A program made the position numbers and the translations under genes. Below are positions 20,711-33,057 of a stretch of 64,000 bases of DNA, piece by piece. The DNA comes from Parathielavia appendiculata (Eukaryota > Ascomycota > Sordariomycetes > Sordariales > Chaetomiaceae): NCBI RefSeq assembly GCF_033297405.1, contig NW_026944228.1, forward strand, positions 202,488 through 266,487. Reading direction: 5' to 3'. The notes below the pieces were generated by a model. The model saw only the letters and a program-made list of their open reading frames with translations. It was not told the origin of the DNA and made no database searches. Positions within the stretch are counted from its first letter, which is position 1. Each line of letters starts with the position of its first letter.

Positions 20711-23700
20711 ATGATATCCATGCAGCGCTCCCTCTCGTCGCCCGTCGCAATTCACCCGTCGCCTCGTATGTTGGGAGCAGACGATGTGGAGAACCCAGAT
20801 GTCGTCTCATTGCTGACATGTCTTCCCGCAACCGCAGCCCCCGACATCCCGGTTTCGAGGTCGCCGACCCCATCCCCGTCTGATAGCCATGTCGAGGCTT
20901 CACGCGCTCGGCGACTAAGGTCGAGGAGCCCGCCTCGTGTGACAAACGACTTCGTGACTGCCACTGGGCGCCGCAACGATGACCTTCCCCGACACCCTTC
21001 GGTCCTCCACATCCCGAGTTCGAATTCAGCCCGGACGAAGCCCATAATCGACCAACAGAGCACTCAGTCGACCGCAGCAGGCCCACGCGACTCCTCTGAC
21101 AGCCTCGAGACCACTGGACTCCCTCCAGCCTTGCCGGACGATAGCCGTGGCAACCTGAAGTTCTTGCGCCCTCTGTTAGCCGACGTGTCACTGTACACGA
21201 ACCATAATCTCGGCCCAGAGAAAGAGGGAACAAGCCTGGAGGAGCTTGCGCACCTTGTGCGCTTGTCCAAATACCAAGAGCGCAAGCGCGCAAACACTAG
21301 GATCCGCCTCCAGAGGAGTCTGGTGTCCACCGCCCTGTCTGCACGATTGATGAGATGCGGTGAGATGGCATATCGGAACCTGGTTGATGGTTTTCGCGGA
21401 GATGACAAGAAGACCTTTGCCGCCCTCTACAACGCTGTCATCGATGTTCGGAGGAGTTGCGACGAGACGCGCCGTTATGCGCTGCTGGAGTCAGAGATGG
21501 AACTCTTGCAGCCGCCGGGCCTCGTCTCGTCCGAGAGCCTGGAAACTCCCACGGGATCAGTTAGCGGCGCAAATGTATCTCCCAACGCTGCTGTGACGCA
21601 CTTCTTCAACGAGATCTCTGCCTCAGCCCGGGAGACCTTTCTGAACTTCCTCACTCATATTCGAACTAACCCAGACTATCTGGCCACGCGCATCGCATCC
21701 CTGAGGAACTCGGAACTCGCCGCACTCACAAGCTTTCACCAGACCCTCGAGCCAATTGAATCTGTCCTCCCTTACCACAGCCGGTCACCGGCCCGCGGCA
21801 GCTCCGCGAATCCCACCTTCTCTGGATCGGGCGGAGCCGGGGGAGCAGGAAAGGAACGCAGCGCGATTGAGAGGCTGCTCTCTTTTCAACGCCATGATCC
21901 CATATCGGCCCTGATATACACCTGCTTTGCTAACTCGGCAGGGCCCGACAGTGCCGAGGACAAGCGTCGGACCATGGCCTGGGCCAACGCTTGCGCTCGC
22001 CTGATTTCCGCGCAGACAACGGGCAGCGAGCAGACCGTCATTTCCGTGCTGAATATCTGGGTATCGATGCGTGACTGGGCCGGAAAATCCAACATGGAAT
22101 GGTACCTTATGAAGATCCTCGAGGACGGAGCCTTTCTGCTTGACCGCGCCGAGGACCAGCACGGGACCCGCTTCAACCTTTCGGATTGGTCGACCAAAGA
22201 CCAGATCGCAGCAGACGAGTTCTACACCAAAGCCGTCGACGAACTTTTTGAGGTCATTGACGATGAGGACTCCACGGGCATTCCGGAGGGCCTGCTGGAA
22301 CTTGGAAATGAGATCCTCAAACGTCTGGACAAAAAATACGCCGAGAGAACCCGCTTGTGGCTTGTTTCAAAGTACCTGTTCACCGTCTGGCTGCTTGGGG
22401 TTGTGATCCATCCAGAGACGTACGGCATGATGGCTGAATACCACATCACCGAATATGGCCGCCAAAAAATCCTGAAAACCGTGGCAATGCAAGCTCAGAA
22501 GTATGTTGTTGACATGCTGCACAGCAAGACTCCAGTCTCAACGCCACCCAAGGTCAAAGGCCACGTTCAGAACATATATAGCCGCTTCAAGGACCCTTCC
22601 GGATACCGGAAGAAGCCCAGGCTCCTCCCAGCGAGGTCCATCACTTCATTGAGGGAGACGGCCGAGGTTCGACCCTACTTGGTGATCAGCCCAGCGGACC
22701 TTGCCACGTTGGTGAACGCCCTCTTCCCTGAACGCAGGCCGCGGTCGGCACACTCTAGCGGCGTACGGTCTGGTGCACCCTCCCTCTCTGGATTCTCCAG
22801 CGTCTCACAGCCAATGTCTATCAGGACCGCGCCAAGCACTTTTGATACCATGTCCGTCCTCAGTACGAGCGCAGAGTCGTCCTTTAGCGACGCCACAACG
22901 TCCAGGGAGCCGCTTTTGGAGGAAGAGAGCCCACGCCATTATTCCCCGCCCGCCCAAAAACCCGTTGCGCTGAAGCCAAATACCTACGAAGAGGACGGAT
23001 ACCGGCTACGGTTGGCGATGCACGAAATGACCCAGACCCTGGGCCAGGATATCGTGTACGGCCTGTGTCACCCGTGCGCGGAGCGGTGGGCCGTGCTGTT
23101 CATTTCTCCCGATGGGAACAAGCTGTCCACCCAAATGACGTTTGATCCGGACGATGAGACGGAAAACGATGAGAATTCTTCGGATAACAGTGAGACTGAG
23201 GGCGAGGACACTGACGATGGGCGCCCGGAGCTCGACAAGGATTACCACCAGCTGCGCGACTCCATCCTGAAGCTCGTCCAGGAGTACGAGATACCCCAAA
23301 GCCTGGAGAACGACGGGACCAAGCAGCAAACCTTCAGCAACCGCGCATCGACCCTCAAGAAGTATCGACACAAAAATCGCATCATCACCACCATGGGAAG
23401 CCGGAATCCGTACCGCCAAAGAGCTGCAAGCATTGCGAGTAGCATCGCGGAGAGCCCCACCGAAGGTGCCAAAGGGAAAGAGGTAGTAGACCAGGCTGTG
23501 GAGAGCTCTTCTCCGCTCATCACCATGTTGACCGCAGCCTGCTCCCAGTCTCGAGCCCAGTCTGACTTTGTTTCCGCACACCTTTACTGGAGGACTCTGC
23601 AGCAACTCAACGCCCTGACTTCGGAGTCCCTGCGTCGCGAAGGTTTCTCTGCTTTGCTGAGTATCTTCTCTCGCGGCCCGCGCGACTCGATCCGCAGTTC

Positions 23701-26461
23701 CGCGGCCGCGATTGAGGAATACGATGCCTGGCTGATTTGGCTCAAGCAAAGCCAAGAGCGGGCAGAGGGCCAGATCGAGAGCATGATGCGCCGCCTGCGA
23801 GCCCTGCGTGACAAGATGTGGTATGTCACCGATGTTCGCAATTCGGCACCATACGAAGACTCGCGCAATGTGGCGGCGGCTCTCAAAACGATGGGTGCGC
23901 CTCGGCGGTGGTCCTCATTTCAGCGCATCAAGAGCCACATGCAAAGGGGGCCCGCATCGAATTACATCTTCAAAACGGAATCACAGATACTCGATCTCCT
24001 GGCAGCGCCCGAGGACCAGGGCGGTCCCAACAAGCTTCGCGATGAACAGGCAGAGAAGACCGCGCGTTGGTTGCAGCAATACGGGGTGGAAAATTTCTGC
24101 CAAGGCGAGGAGCGCATCCACCGCTTCTGCTGTGAGGTGGACAACTGTGTCAGTAAACTCGTCGGCGACAGCATAATCGATGGCCCTGTGCTGTGGTCGA
24201 GCGAGCTCTTTTCTCGAGATCGGCAGGCTTTCGAGACCAACAAGACCCCGCGAGACCGAGACAGAGACCGCGACAACCAGTCGGTCTGGGATGACTCTAT
24301 CAGCGTCGTCAGCGATCCCGACCGGAGGTTTGTGTCCGTCAGTCGTCCAGCTTCGGTCAATAGCCGGGACTTGCGGACCTTATCCGGTCACAACGTGAGT
24401 CAGATGTCTCTTGACTCGAGTCGCTTCAGCTTTTCACGTGCCAGCACCGCCATGTCGGAGGTTCTGGATGGGTCAGAATATTTTGGCGCCTCATCGCCGG
24501 TTCACCAAATTGACTACAACGCCACGTTTTGGTCGCCGTTCCAGAACCGGGCCGCTTCTCCCAGTGCCACTTCCCGAGCGCATTCGCCAACAACCAGCCT
24601 GACCAACCTGTCAGGCTCGTTTCATCCGCCGCATCACCAACAGCTGCCGTCGCAGTCTCAGCAGTCAACCGGCCGCCCAGGCACATCAGCGTCGTCCAAC
24701 GAGACTGTGTACCAGCAACGGCTTTCGGACGAGAAATCTCGCTTCCTCGCCGATTTGAGGCAGACCCTGACCAGCCTTCTCCTCTCTGACCTAGGTAACC
24801 TTGTTTTTGCCCGCGGATCAGAAACGGACGCGTGGTTCGAGGGCCTAGGTCAGGAGTGCATCGACCGTCGAGAGGCCATTCAGCGCCGTACGCGTAAAGC
24901 TTTGGCCAAGGATAAGCGCAGGTCTGTCAAGTCCGGCCTTAACCAAAGGTCTCTCGAAAACAACCGAAGCTTTGGCGATAGTCGCGGGACAACTGGCGAT
25001 GACGCGTTGAGCGACAGAGCCCTTTCGGACACGCAGAGTATTGGGCCGGATGTGGCTGGCGGCAGCCAGCGGGGTAGCCAGCATGGGAGCATACACGGAG
25101 GTAGCATCCATGGCAACGAGAGCTCCGTGACAAGCGACACCATCTCCGCCCGGAGATCCAACAAGGAACCGAGAAAAGAGTCCATGCCTGACTTCCCGTT
25201 CACCAAGGCCTACCAGCGACTTCTGAAAATGTTCTGCGTTCACCCAAATCCATACGTCAAACTGAACGCTCTCTTTGAGCTCGAGCATCTGATCGTCGCC
25301 TCTCTGAACTCGGGCTCCCGGCGGGCTCGTTTGGCGTGGGCGCGCTCTGAGCTGGGCTCGGCGTCCTCTGCCACCGAGGAGCACGGGGTTGGCGCCGTGG
25401 GAGGTCGATCCCAGCCGCTGGAGGAGACGATCGACAACGTTAAAGAACGCCGTTCACAAACCCTTATGCAAGCACCCAACTTCGGTTCAGGCGGTCACGC
25501 ACAGGCAGGGCGGGTTTCGGGCGGGGGAGGGAACACCGAAGCCCGCTCGGTGGTATCCGTCTACCCAGCGAACACGGATGCCATCGCCAACATCCTGCGG
25601 AGTCTCTTCCGTGACCCCTCCCTCCGTCCCAAAACACTGTTCCGCGATCTCCAATTCATATCGGCCTTTGTCCCCGCCACCGTTCTCGACAAGACCGAGC
25701 GAGGCAAAGCCTTCTGGGACGCCAGCATCGCCGCACTAAGCCTGAAACAAGATGTCTGCCGCACCATGGTCGAAGTAGCCGACGAAATCGTCAAGAACTA
25801 CACCCAATCGCGCAACGGTACCTCCTCGGCCGTTGTCGGCAAGGCGCCGAGCAGCACCGCGTCAGACTCGGCAGCCGAACAACCACCTTTATCCCCGCCT
25901 ACTTCACCGCCCTCTCCCCTGCCGCTGTCAACGCACTCGCTCGCCGACGCCGCCCGCATGTGGACCATCACGGCCAAGGAAGGGGATCCTACCGCCCAGC
26001 GCGAGCTGGCCATCTTTTACCTGTCTAACCCGGAGCTGGTGCAGCGCACCACGCTGCCGCTTTCCAAGCCGCGGGAGGTGTTTAAACAGGCGGTTATTGA
26101 GAAGTACGGGGGAAGCGGCAGCGGGAGCCGGTCGGGCGGGCTGGTTGGGTCTGGGTCTAGGTATCAGCATCATCATGGGCATGGGCATTTGGGAGGTGGC
26201 CCGGGCCGGATGATGGCGCAGGGCTCTGTGGGTGGGACCGGGGCTGGACAAGCTGGGATTGCGGGGAGTGGTGTCGGTGGAGGCGGTGGTGGAGGTTCTG
26301 GGGCCGTGAAGGAGGATGCTGCTGGGTTGGGGGATGTCAGGAGTGACCCGGCGTTGATGTGCGTCGCTATCCATTGGATGGAGGCTGCGGAGAGAGGGGG
26401 GGATGAGCTGGCGAGGACGTTCATGGCGCAGAACGAGATTGGGGCCGGGTTGATGGGATGA
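20711..26461 (+). CDS. Very large fungal protein of unknown function with Sel1-like C-terminus
   Basis: A single uninterrupted exon of 1,916 residues from ATG 20711 (MISMQRSLSSPVAIHPSPRM); an in-frame ATG at 20666 would add 15 residues. The N-terminal 150 residues are Ser/Pro-rich and disordered. A long helical part follows (LEELAHLVRLSKYQERKRAN onward), then acidic and Ser-rich linkers (DDETENDENSSDNSETEGED). A conserved-looking block FTKAYQRLLKMFCVHPNPYV is near residue 1,500. The end resembles Sel1-type repeats: ARMWTITAKEGDPTAQRELA and CVAIHWMEAAERGGDELART, separated by a Gly/His-rich spacer. Such repeats usually serve as protein-protein scaffolds. I do not recognise a named orthologue. 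The domain order suggests a cytosolic scaffold, but that is inference. An intron-free gene this long is uncommon in this genome, where most neighbours have introns. Confidence 0.85.
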   Translation: MISMQRSLSSPVAIHPSPRMLGADDVENPDVVSLLTCLPATAAPDIPVSRSPTPSPSDSHVEASRARRLRSRSPPRVTNDFVTATGRRNDDLPRHPSVLHIPSSNSARTKPIIDQQSTQSTAAGPRDSSDSLETTGLPPALPDDSRGNLKFLRPLLADVSLYTNHNLGPEKEGTSLEELAHLVRLSKYQERKRANTRIRLQRSLVSTALSARLMRCGEMAYRNLVDGFRGDDKKTFAALYNAVIDVRRSCDETRRYALLESEMELLQPPGLVSSESLETPTGSVSGANVSPNAAVTHFFNEISASARETFLNFLTHIRTNPDYLATRIASLRNSELAALTSFHQTLEPIESVLPYHSRSPARGSSANPTFSGSGGAGGAGKERSAIERLLSFQRHDPISALIYTCFANSAGPDSAEDKRRTMAWANACARLISAQTTGSEQTVISVLNIWVSMRDWAGKSNMEWYLMKILEDGAFLLDRAEDQHGTRFNLSDWSTKDQIAADEFYTKAVDELFEVIDDEDSTGIPEGLLELGNEILKRLDKKYAERTRLWLVSKYLFTVWLLGVVIHPETYGMMAEYHITEYGRQKILKTVAMQAQKYVVDMLHSKTPVSTPPKVKGHVQNIYSRFKDPSGYRKKPRLLPARSITSLRETAEVRPYLVISPADLATLVNALFPERRPRSAHSSGVRSGAPSLSGFSSVSQPMSIRTAPSTFDTMSVLSTSAESSFSDATTSREPLLEEESPRHYSPPAQKPVALKPNTYEEDGYRLRLAMHEMTQTLGQDIVYGLCHPCAERWAVLFISPDGNKLSTQMTFDPDDETENDENSSDNSETEGEDTDDGRPELDKDYHQLRDSILKLVQEYEIPQSLENDGTKQQTFSNRASTLKKYRHKNRIITTMGSRNPYRQRAASIASSIAESPTEGAKGKEVVDQAVESSSPLITMLTAACSQSRAQSDFVSAHLYWRTLQQLNALTSESLRREGFSALLSIFSRGPRDSIRSSAAAIEEYDAWLIWLKQSQERAEGQIESMMRRLRALRDKMWYVTDVRNSAPYEDSRNVAAALKTMGAPRRWSSFQRIKSHMQRGPASNYIFKTESQILDLLAAPEDQGGPNKLRDEQAEKTARWLQQYGVENFCQGEERIHRFCCEVDNCVSKLVGDSIIDGPVLWSSELFSRDRQAFETNKTPRDRDRDRDNQSVWDDSISVVSDPDRRFVSVSRPASVNSRDLRTLSGHNVSQMSLDSSRFSFSRASTAMSEVLDGSEYFGASSPVHQIDYNATFWSPFQNRAASPSATSRAHSPTTSLTNLSGSFHPPHHQQLPSQSQQSTGRPGTSASSNETVYQQRLSDEKSRFLADLRQTLTSLLLSDLGNLVFARGSETDAWFEGLGQECIDRREAIQRRTRKALAKDKRRSVKSGLNQRSLENNRSFGDSRGTTGDDALSDRALSDTQSIGPDVAGGSQRGSQHGSIHGGSIHGNESSVTSDTISARRSNKEPRKESMPDFPFTKAYQRLLKMFCVHPNPYVKLNALFELEHLIVASLNSGSRRARLAWARSELGSASSATEEHGVGAVGGRSQPLEETIDNVKERRSQTLMQAPNFGSGGHAQAGRVSGGGGNTEARSVVSVYPANTDAIANILRSLFRDPSLRPKTLFRDLQFISAFVPATVLDKTERGKAFWDASIAALSLKQDVCRTMVEVADEIVKNYTQSRNGTSSAVVGKAPSSTASDSAAEQPPLSPPTSPPSPLPLSTHSLADAARMWTITAKEGDPTAQRELAIFYLSNPELVQRTTLPLSKPREVFKQAVIEKYGGSGSGSRSGGLVGSGSRYQHHHGHGHLGGGPGRMMAQGSVGGTGAGQAGIAGSGVGGGGGGGSGAVKEDAAGLGDVRSDPALMCVAIHWMEAAERGGDELARTFMAQNEIGAGLMG

Positions 26462-27789
26462 TGTGCCGATGGGGTGCTCGTTGGGTTTGGTTGGAGGGAA
26501 AGGGATGCCGGGGATATGTTGGGTTACATCTGGTCGTTGTTTGCCTGTGTTGTAGGATGATACCTGGTGCATTTGTCGGGCTGGGTTGCAGGGCAGCTCC
26601 TGGTTCACATTCATTCTCTCTATCTTTCCTCTTGCCTCTTGATGAGATGTTGTTCACACAGGTTCGCGTCCTGTTTCAAGTGTGCCTGACAATACTTGAC
26701 GGCCAGAGGGCGCGCTCTGCGATCTGGCATGGTTCGTATCTGCCCCATGGCTTGGTGGTTCTGCTGGGATTCTCTGATTAGACGGGTACTCAAGTAACTA
26801 AATTACTGCCAGTGCCCTCGTTGTTTTGTCGTTCAGTCTAGTGCGAAACTCTAATCCCAGTTACCCGGCCATGCTTCTCTAGCAGTTTTTCTTTCTTGTT
26901 TCGTTTTTCCCCTTTACCTTTTGCCCTTTTCCATTCTAGTGTTTTGGACTTGAACGCACCAGGCGGAGAAGACGGAGATGGTTCCACTGACTGACGAGCA
27001 ACAGGAACCTTTCCAGCCCCGCCAGAACAATAAGTTCCCAACCAATTGATTCCTGACATCGCAGGCTGTACACTTAGAACCTGGAGAGCAGAGGGCCTTA
27101 CCATCCAACGCTGATTTGTTTCCACCTCCCGCAGGCTGTGGTCCTGACCCGCCTCCAGCTGATGCGCCTTCTGCCATGACCGGCCCTGGGGTAAGACGCA
27201 GGGCCCTCGGCGAACGAACGGCACCAGCACGCCCTCGACAAAATCGACGCAAGCCCTAAACACTTCCTTCTCCATGTCACTACTTGAGTAGTGATCACAG
27301 CGAAAAAAGAAAAACGGACGTTGCGTAGACATCAAAAATTACGGTTCCGACGGCCCCGAAGGACAATCGAGAGTGACGGGCTCCACCGATGTGCAATGGC
27401 AGGCTATCACTCTGGTGCCCCTGCTTCTTGATCCAGATGCACCCAACCAAGGTAAGTATGAAGAAGAAAAGGAAAAGAAGTTCGGAAGAAACTGGCAACC
27501 AGGTGGAAAGTTATAGGCGAAAACTGTGGAGTGGTCTGTGCGCGGAAGCAGCCGGAACTCGGCAACAATTGGATTCCGATGTGGCCCCGCCATTGGTCGC
27601 CATTGGCGGTCTAGGTGGTCAAGATGCCCCTCAATTTGAGTCATCTGTGAGTGGCAGGATCGGTTTATGGTCGGGGTTTTGGGCAGTAACAAAATCCAAA
27701 AACGCAGATACTTTGGTTACAAGCTGTCCCGGGGCTGCACCACGCCAATTCGTTCCAGCGCGACTTGATATCCGACAGTCGGCAACGAG
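26462..27789. other. Intergenic, promoter side of PheRS-beta
   Basis: No gene is supported. The minus-strand frames at 26838-27335 and the plus-strand frame 27389-27853 are short, lack domains and overlap each other; the latter runs into the PheRS start. Confidence 0.45.
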
Positions 27790-29937
27790 ATGCCGACCAT
27801 CAACGTCGACAAGTATGCCCTGTTCGAGGAGCTCGGCGAACAGTAAGACATAACAGCTACCCCGCCAGATCTGGTCAGGATGCATCGCACGATGCATTCT
27901 TACCCACCATGGCGTCCGCAGTCTGACGGGACGGCAACTGCACAGGTTCACCGAGGAGAGCTTCCAACAACTATGCTTTGAGTTCGGCATCGAGCTCGAC
28001 AAGGACACTGAAAACGACCCGTCGCGGCCCAAAGACCAGGCCCCGGAGCTGGCCATCGAGATACCCGCCAATCGCTATGACATGCTGTGCTTCGAGGGTA
28101 GGTATATTCCTGGCATCATGGCACCCAGGGGCAGAATACTGAGAGCCTCTAGGCATTGCAATGCACCTGAATATCTTCCGGGGCAAGCATGCGACACCGA
28201 ACTGGAGACTGGTCGACATTCCGGAGGACAAGATGCAGACCCTCACTATCACAGAAGACACCGCGCAGGTTCGGCCTTATGCTGCCGGCGCAATCCTCCG
28301 CAATATCAAGTTCACCTCCGCTTCCTACGAGTCCTTCATCAGCCTCCAGGACAAGCTCCACCAGAACCTTGCCAGGCAGCGTACTCTGGTTGCGTGAGTG
28401 CTCGCAGTCGTATGGTTTCTCTGGTGGCCGAATTGCTGATAGTTGATGGACAGGATTGGAACCCACGACCTCGATACCATTAAGGGGCCCTTCACATATG
28501 AGGCCCTGCCTCCAAAAGAAATCAACTTCGTTCCGCTTAACCAGACTAAGCAGATCAACGGCGGGGAGCTGATGGGTTTCTACGAAACGGACAGGCATCT
28601 GGGGAGATATTTGCACATTCTGCGTGACAAACCCCTTTACCCGGTGATTCTCGACGCCGAAAGGAACGTTTGCTCGCTACCCCCTATCATCAACAGCGAG
28701 CGCTCCAAGATTACGCTTGAGACAAAGAACGTCTTCATCGACATGACGGCGACAGACCAGACCAAGCTAGACATTGTCTGCAACATCATGGTCGCCATGT
28801 TCTCCAAGTACTGCGCCGAGCCTTTCACCGTCGAGCCGGTCAAGGTCATTTCGGAGCACAACAGCACGACTCGAGTCACTCCCAACTTGGCCACGCGGAC
28901 CATGGATGTTGAGGTTGATTACTTGAACCAGGTCTGCGGCCTCACGGAATCCCCCGAGTCGATCTGCAAGCTCCTGAGCAAAATGGCATATACCGCCCAG
29001 CCCTCGGAGAACCCGAAACTCATCAAAGTTACGGTCCCGCCAACAAGAGCTGATGTTCTGCATCCGTGTGACGTGGTAGGTTGAGGTGTTTCTTGCTTGC
29101 CTCTCGAGTTGGCTGACGACGTCCTAGATGGAGGATCTTGCGATCGCGTACGGCTTCAATGACCTTCCACGCTCATCGCCAAACAGATCAGTCACGATTG
29201 GCAAGCCGCTGATGATCAACAAGCTCAGCGACATTGTGCGCCACGAATGCGCCATGGCGGGTTGGGCTGAGGTCATGCCACTGGTTCTCTGCTCGCGGGA
29301 GGAGAACTTTGACTGGTTGAACCGCAAGGACGACAGCAAGACGGCGGTCAAGCTTGCCAACCCGAAGACGGTTGAGTACCAAGTCGTGCGGACATCACTG
29401 CTCCCTGGTCTTCTCAAGACGTTGAGTGAGAATAAGGCGATGCGCCTTCCCCTGATGATCTTTGAAGCCTCCGATGTCGTCTTCAAGGACGAGTCGGTCG
29501 AGCGCCGAGCGAGGAACGAACGTCACTGGGCCGCTGCATACTATGGCAAGAACAGCGGTTTTGAGGTTGTTCACGGTCTCTTGGACCGCGTTATGACGAT
29601 GCTGCGCGTTGCCTTTGTCACGCACGAGGAGGGACTCTCGGGGAAGAGCATCGACTTTAAGGTCACGGAGAACCCAAGTCAACAGGACGGCTACTTCATC
29701 AAGGAGATTGACGAGCCCACCTTCTTCAACGGGCGTGCTGCTGCCATCTACGTGCGGCTGGGAGGCAAGCTGCAGCGGATTGGTGAGCTCGGTGTCTTGC
29801 ATCCTACTGTGCTGGAAAAGTTTGATCTGAGGTAAGCCCGCGTCACTTCGAAACCTCCAGCTCCAGAGTCTGTCCGTATTAATCATTCCAGGTACCCGGT
29901 GAGCACACTGGAGATTAACCTCGAGGTCTTCTTATGA
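27790..29937 (+). CDS. FRS1: Phenylalanyl-tRNA synthetase beta subunit, cytosolic
   Basis: Six exons: 27790-27842, 27946-28097, 28153-28393, 28454-29075, 29128-29831 and 29892-29937. All borders are GT..AG and phases agree, giving 605 residues, close to yeast Frs1. It starts MPTINVDKYALFEELGEQ. The B3/4 editing domain includes GFYETDRHLGRYLHILRD. A B5 domain follows (VPPTRADVLHPCDVMEDLAI, joined across exon 4/5), then the catalytic-like fold (LGGKLQRIGELGVLHPTVLE). The end is STLEINLEVFL. With the alpha subunit (not in this window) it forms the (alpha-beta)2 enzyme that charges tRNA-Phe; the beta chain does editing and structural work. The tiny 46-bp last exon is unusual but supplies the expected C-terminus. 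Confidence 0.95.
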
Positions 29938-31454
29938 TGAACGCGCTTGGAGCCGTAGATGTCTAGATCCGATTGGAAGACGGCGTTCTGACGAATAGAG
30001 CTGCGTTGAGCCACATCATAGTTCACTCGAGTGTAGTTGTCGCAAGTTACCGTTTGGTTTTGCAACTTCGGATGGTTTGTGGACGGACCGCAACAACCAA
30101 CGCGAAGCAGCTTCTTTCCCCTGCCTTCCCATCTCAACATGTGCTACGTTTCGGATGTCGGATCCGCTGGATCGGACATTAGGGGAAGCGACGGGTTGAG
30201 CGGTTGCGTTAACGTTAATTATACGCTGCGCCGCCTCGTCAATCTGGTATGATGGCAGGAGTTGTTCACGGAAAAGGAAAAGAATTCAGCACCAACGGTG
30301 CCGGCTCCCTGGCTGTGGGATCAAGCAAGATTGATCTTTGTCCAACAAGGGCTGCAGCACGCTGAAATTGGAACTTAGGGGGCCGGCAATAAGAAACGGG
30401 CTCCGACCGGAGCTTGCTCCTTCTCACCTCCAACCAATCACAGGCGTCATCTGATCTGTTCGTTTTTTCAGGTTTTCGGGACCAGGACGACTGGGTAGCC
30501 ACGTTGTCAGAAGTCAGAAGCTGACCATTCCATCTGTACGCAAGGACGGAGTACTCTGTACCCGAGGTCCGCTAACAGTCCAGTCCCCTCTGCTCTCGTT
30601 GGGAACCCGGTCTGACTCTTCCGTCGAACCGTAGAGGACTCGCGGAATTAGACGGAGCTTACTCCGTGGGAATTGCAGCGTTGTCGCAATGAACAAAGAT
30701 GTCTTGCAAATAACTGGCTGGCAAAAAATCAGGCCCGGGCCGGACTTTGTCGGAGACTTTTGGCTGGATATCTCCGTGAACGCAGGCTGCTGAATAAACC
30801 TGGCCAGACTCCCTTGGCCCTTGTCTCATTCAGGCTAGGGCTGACGGGCTGCAACTCCCAACACGCCGGCACAGCACCCCTTACACCAAAGGAGATTTCC
30901 GAGCTTCGATAACCTTCTTTTCCGCCTGATCTGCTTCCAAATTCTAATTGGACCACAATGCCGTCAGCACGCACACGGAACGATAGCACGTCCGAGCCAC
31001 CAGCCAGGCACTCGTACCACAGCAAATTACGCCCCAATCAGGGACCTGTAACGCAGAAAGTGACCGAGAGCAGTCAGCATGAACCATGGCACCTCAGTAC
31101 CTCGGCCACATTGCCCCTACGATGGACAAGGTATTGTGCCGTGCCCCAGCTTCAGCACATTCCTCATTAGAATCGCTGAGCATGATTCATCAGCACAGAA
31201 TGAGCTGGTCAGCCGGGGGGCCGGAGCTTACGACGCCGCTCCCTTAGCAGGGATGGATCGGGAGTGTGAGAATCGAGATGGAGTGTGGTGCATACATTAT
31301 AAGAAGTCTGGACGCGTTCTGTCCTGTTCCTGCCACGCTCCCTTCCACCCCGTCACACAGCATTCATCTCTTTCGAGGCGTGTCTGCCACACCACTGAAC
31401 AAGGATCTATTACCGACATCGACAACAACGCCATCCGCAAACAACTGCCAGACC
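29938..31454. other. Intergenic, promoter of DHA2-type MFS gene
   Basis: 1.5 kb without a supported gene. A plus-strand frame runs through 31266 into the MFS start, but the first good start is ATG 31455. The pattern TATAAG at about 31299 could be a TATA-like element. Confidence 0.4.
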
Positions 31455-33020
31455 ATGACGTCGCCAAAGGCACTAGGACCCCGGTCCTCTGAGGCGACCC
31501 TTGCGGAAGCCACCCGGCCCAGCTCGAGTGAAGCACCAGCGTCGAACCTGAGCCCTCCCAAGACCGAGGCTTACCTGAGCGGCGAGAGTACCCGTGCGCC
31601 AACACCGACGGAGAAGGGGGACGAGAATGAGAAGGATCCAGAGAAAAGCGGCAGCGTCAAAGAGGAGGGTGCAGGGACGGATGAGATGGAGTATCCCACC
31701 GGGTTGGCGTTTAGCTTCATCGTTGTGGCCCTAGTGCTCAGCATCTTTCTGGTTTCGCTTGATATGGTATGCTCGTCCCTCCCTACTGATCCGGACCCGA
31801 CTGCCATGGCCAAGCCAAGAGACTAACCAAGGACTCTAGACCATTGTTGCGACCGCTATCCCCAGGATCACAGACGAGTTTCAAGGTCTAGAAGACGTCG
31901 CCTGGTACGGTTCTGCCTTCTTTATGACCGTAGGTGGCTTCCAGTCGACATGGGGCAAAGTATTCAAGTACTTCCCCCTGAAGATCAGCTTCCTGATCGC
32001 CATCTTCATCTTCGAGGTGGGGAGCTTGATTTGCGGCGTTGCGCCCAACTCGACGGCCTTGATCGTGGGACGTGCCATCGCTGGTGTCGGCGCAGCTGGC
32101 ATTGGTTCGGGGGCTTACACCATCATTGCTTTCACGGCACCCCCCAAGAAGCGACCCATGTTCACTGGCATCATCGGAACCGCATACGGCATCGCCGCCG
32201 TTGTCGGCCCCTTAATTGGCGGCGCCTTTTCTGACCACGTCACTTGGCGGTGGTGCTTCTACATCAACCTCCCCATTGGCGGCATCTCGGCCTTAATCAT
32301 CACTTTTTTCTTCAAGGCCCCGAGCGGGGCCAAGCCGGTCGCGGCGCCCCTCAAGGAAAAGATCCTCCAAATGGACCCGGTTGGAACCGTGCTCGTCATG
32401 GGCGGTGTCATCTCGTACATCTTGGCTCTCCAATACGCCGGCCAGACAATGGCATGGAGCGACGCCACCGTCATCGGCCTGATCGTCGGTTTTGTCCTCA
32501 TCTTCGCTGCCTTTGGCGCGTGGGAGTACTGGAACGGCGAGCGGTCCATGATTGTGCCCCGCCTCTTCTTCCACCGTGACGTCTGGGTGTCGTCCGTCTT
32601 CAGCTTCCTCTTCGCGGGTGCTTACTTCATCATCATCTACTATCTGCCCATCTACTTCCAGAGCATCGGCAACACGAGCCCGACGGAGTCTGGCGTGCGC
32701 AATCTGCCACTGATCCTCTCCGTCACCGTGGCCACTGTCGCCTCGGGCGTCGGCATTTCGATTACGGGCATCGCCGCCCCGGTGGCCGTCGGGGGTGCGG
32801 CTATTGCCACTATCGCCGCAGGCTTGCTCTACACACTCGACATCGACACCGACACGGGGAAGTGGGTAGGCTACCAGATCCTGGGCGGCTTCGCCTGGGG
32901 CGCTGCCTTCCAAGTCCCCATCATCATTGGGCAGGGCACGTCTGCGCCAGACGACATCTCGTCCGTCACGGCCATCATCCTTTGTAAGCTCCCCTCCTCC
33001 ACCCTCACTGTCTCCCAAGC

Positions 33021-33057
<37 letters not shown>

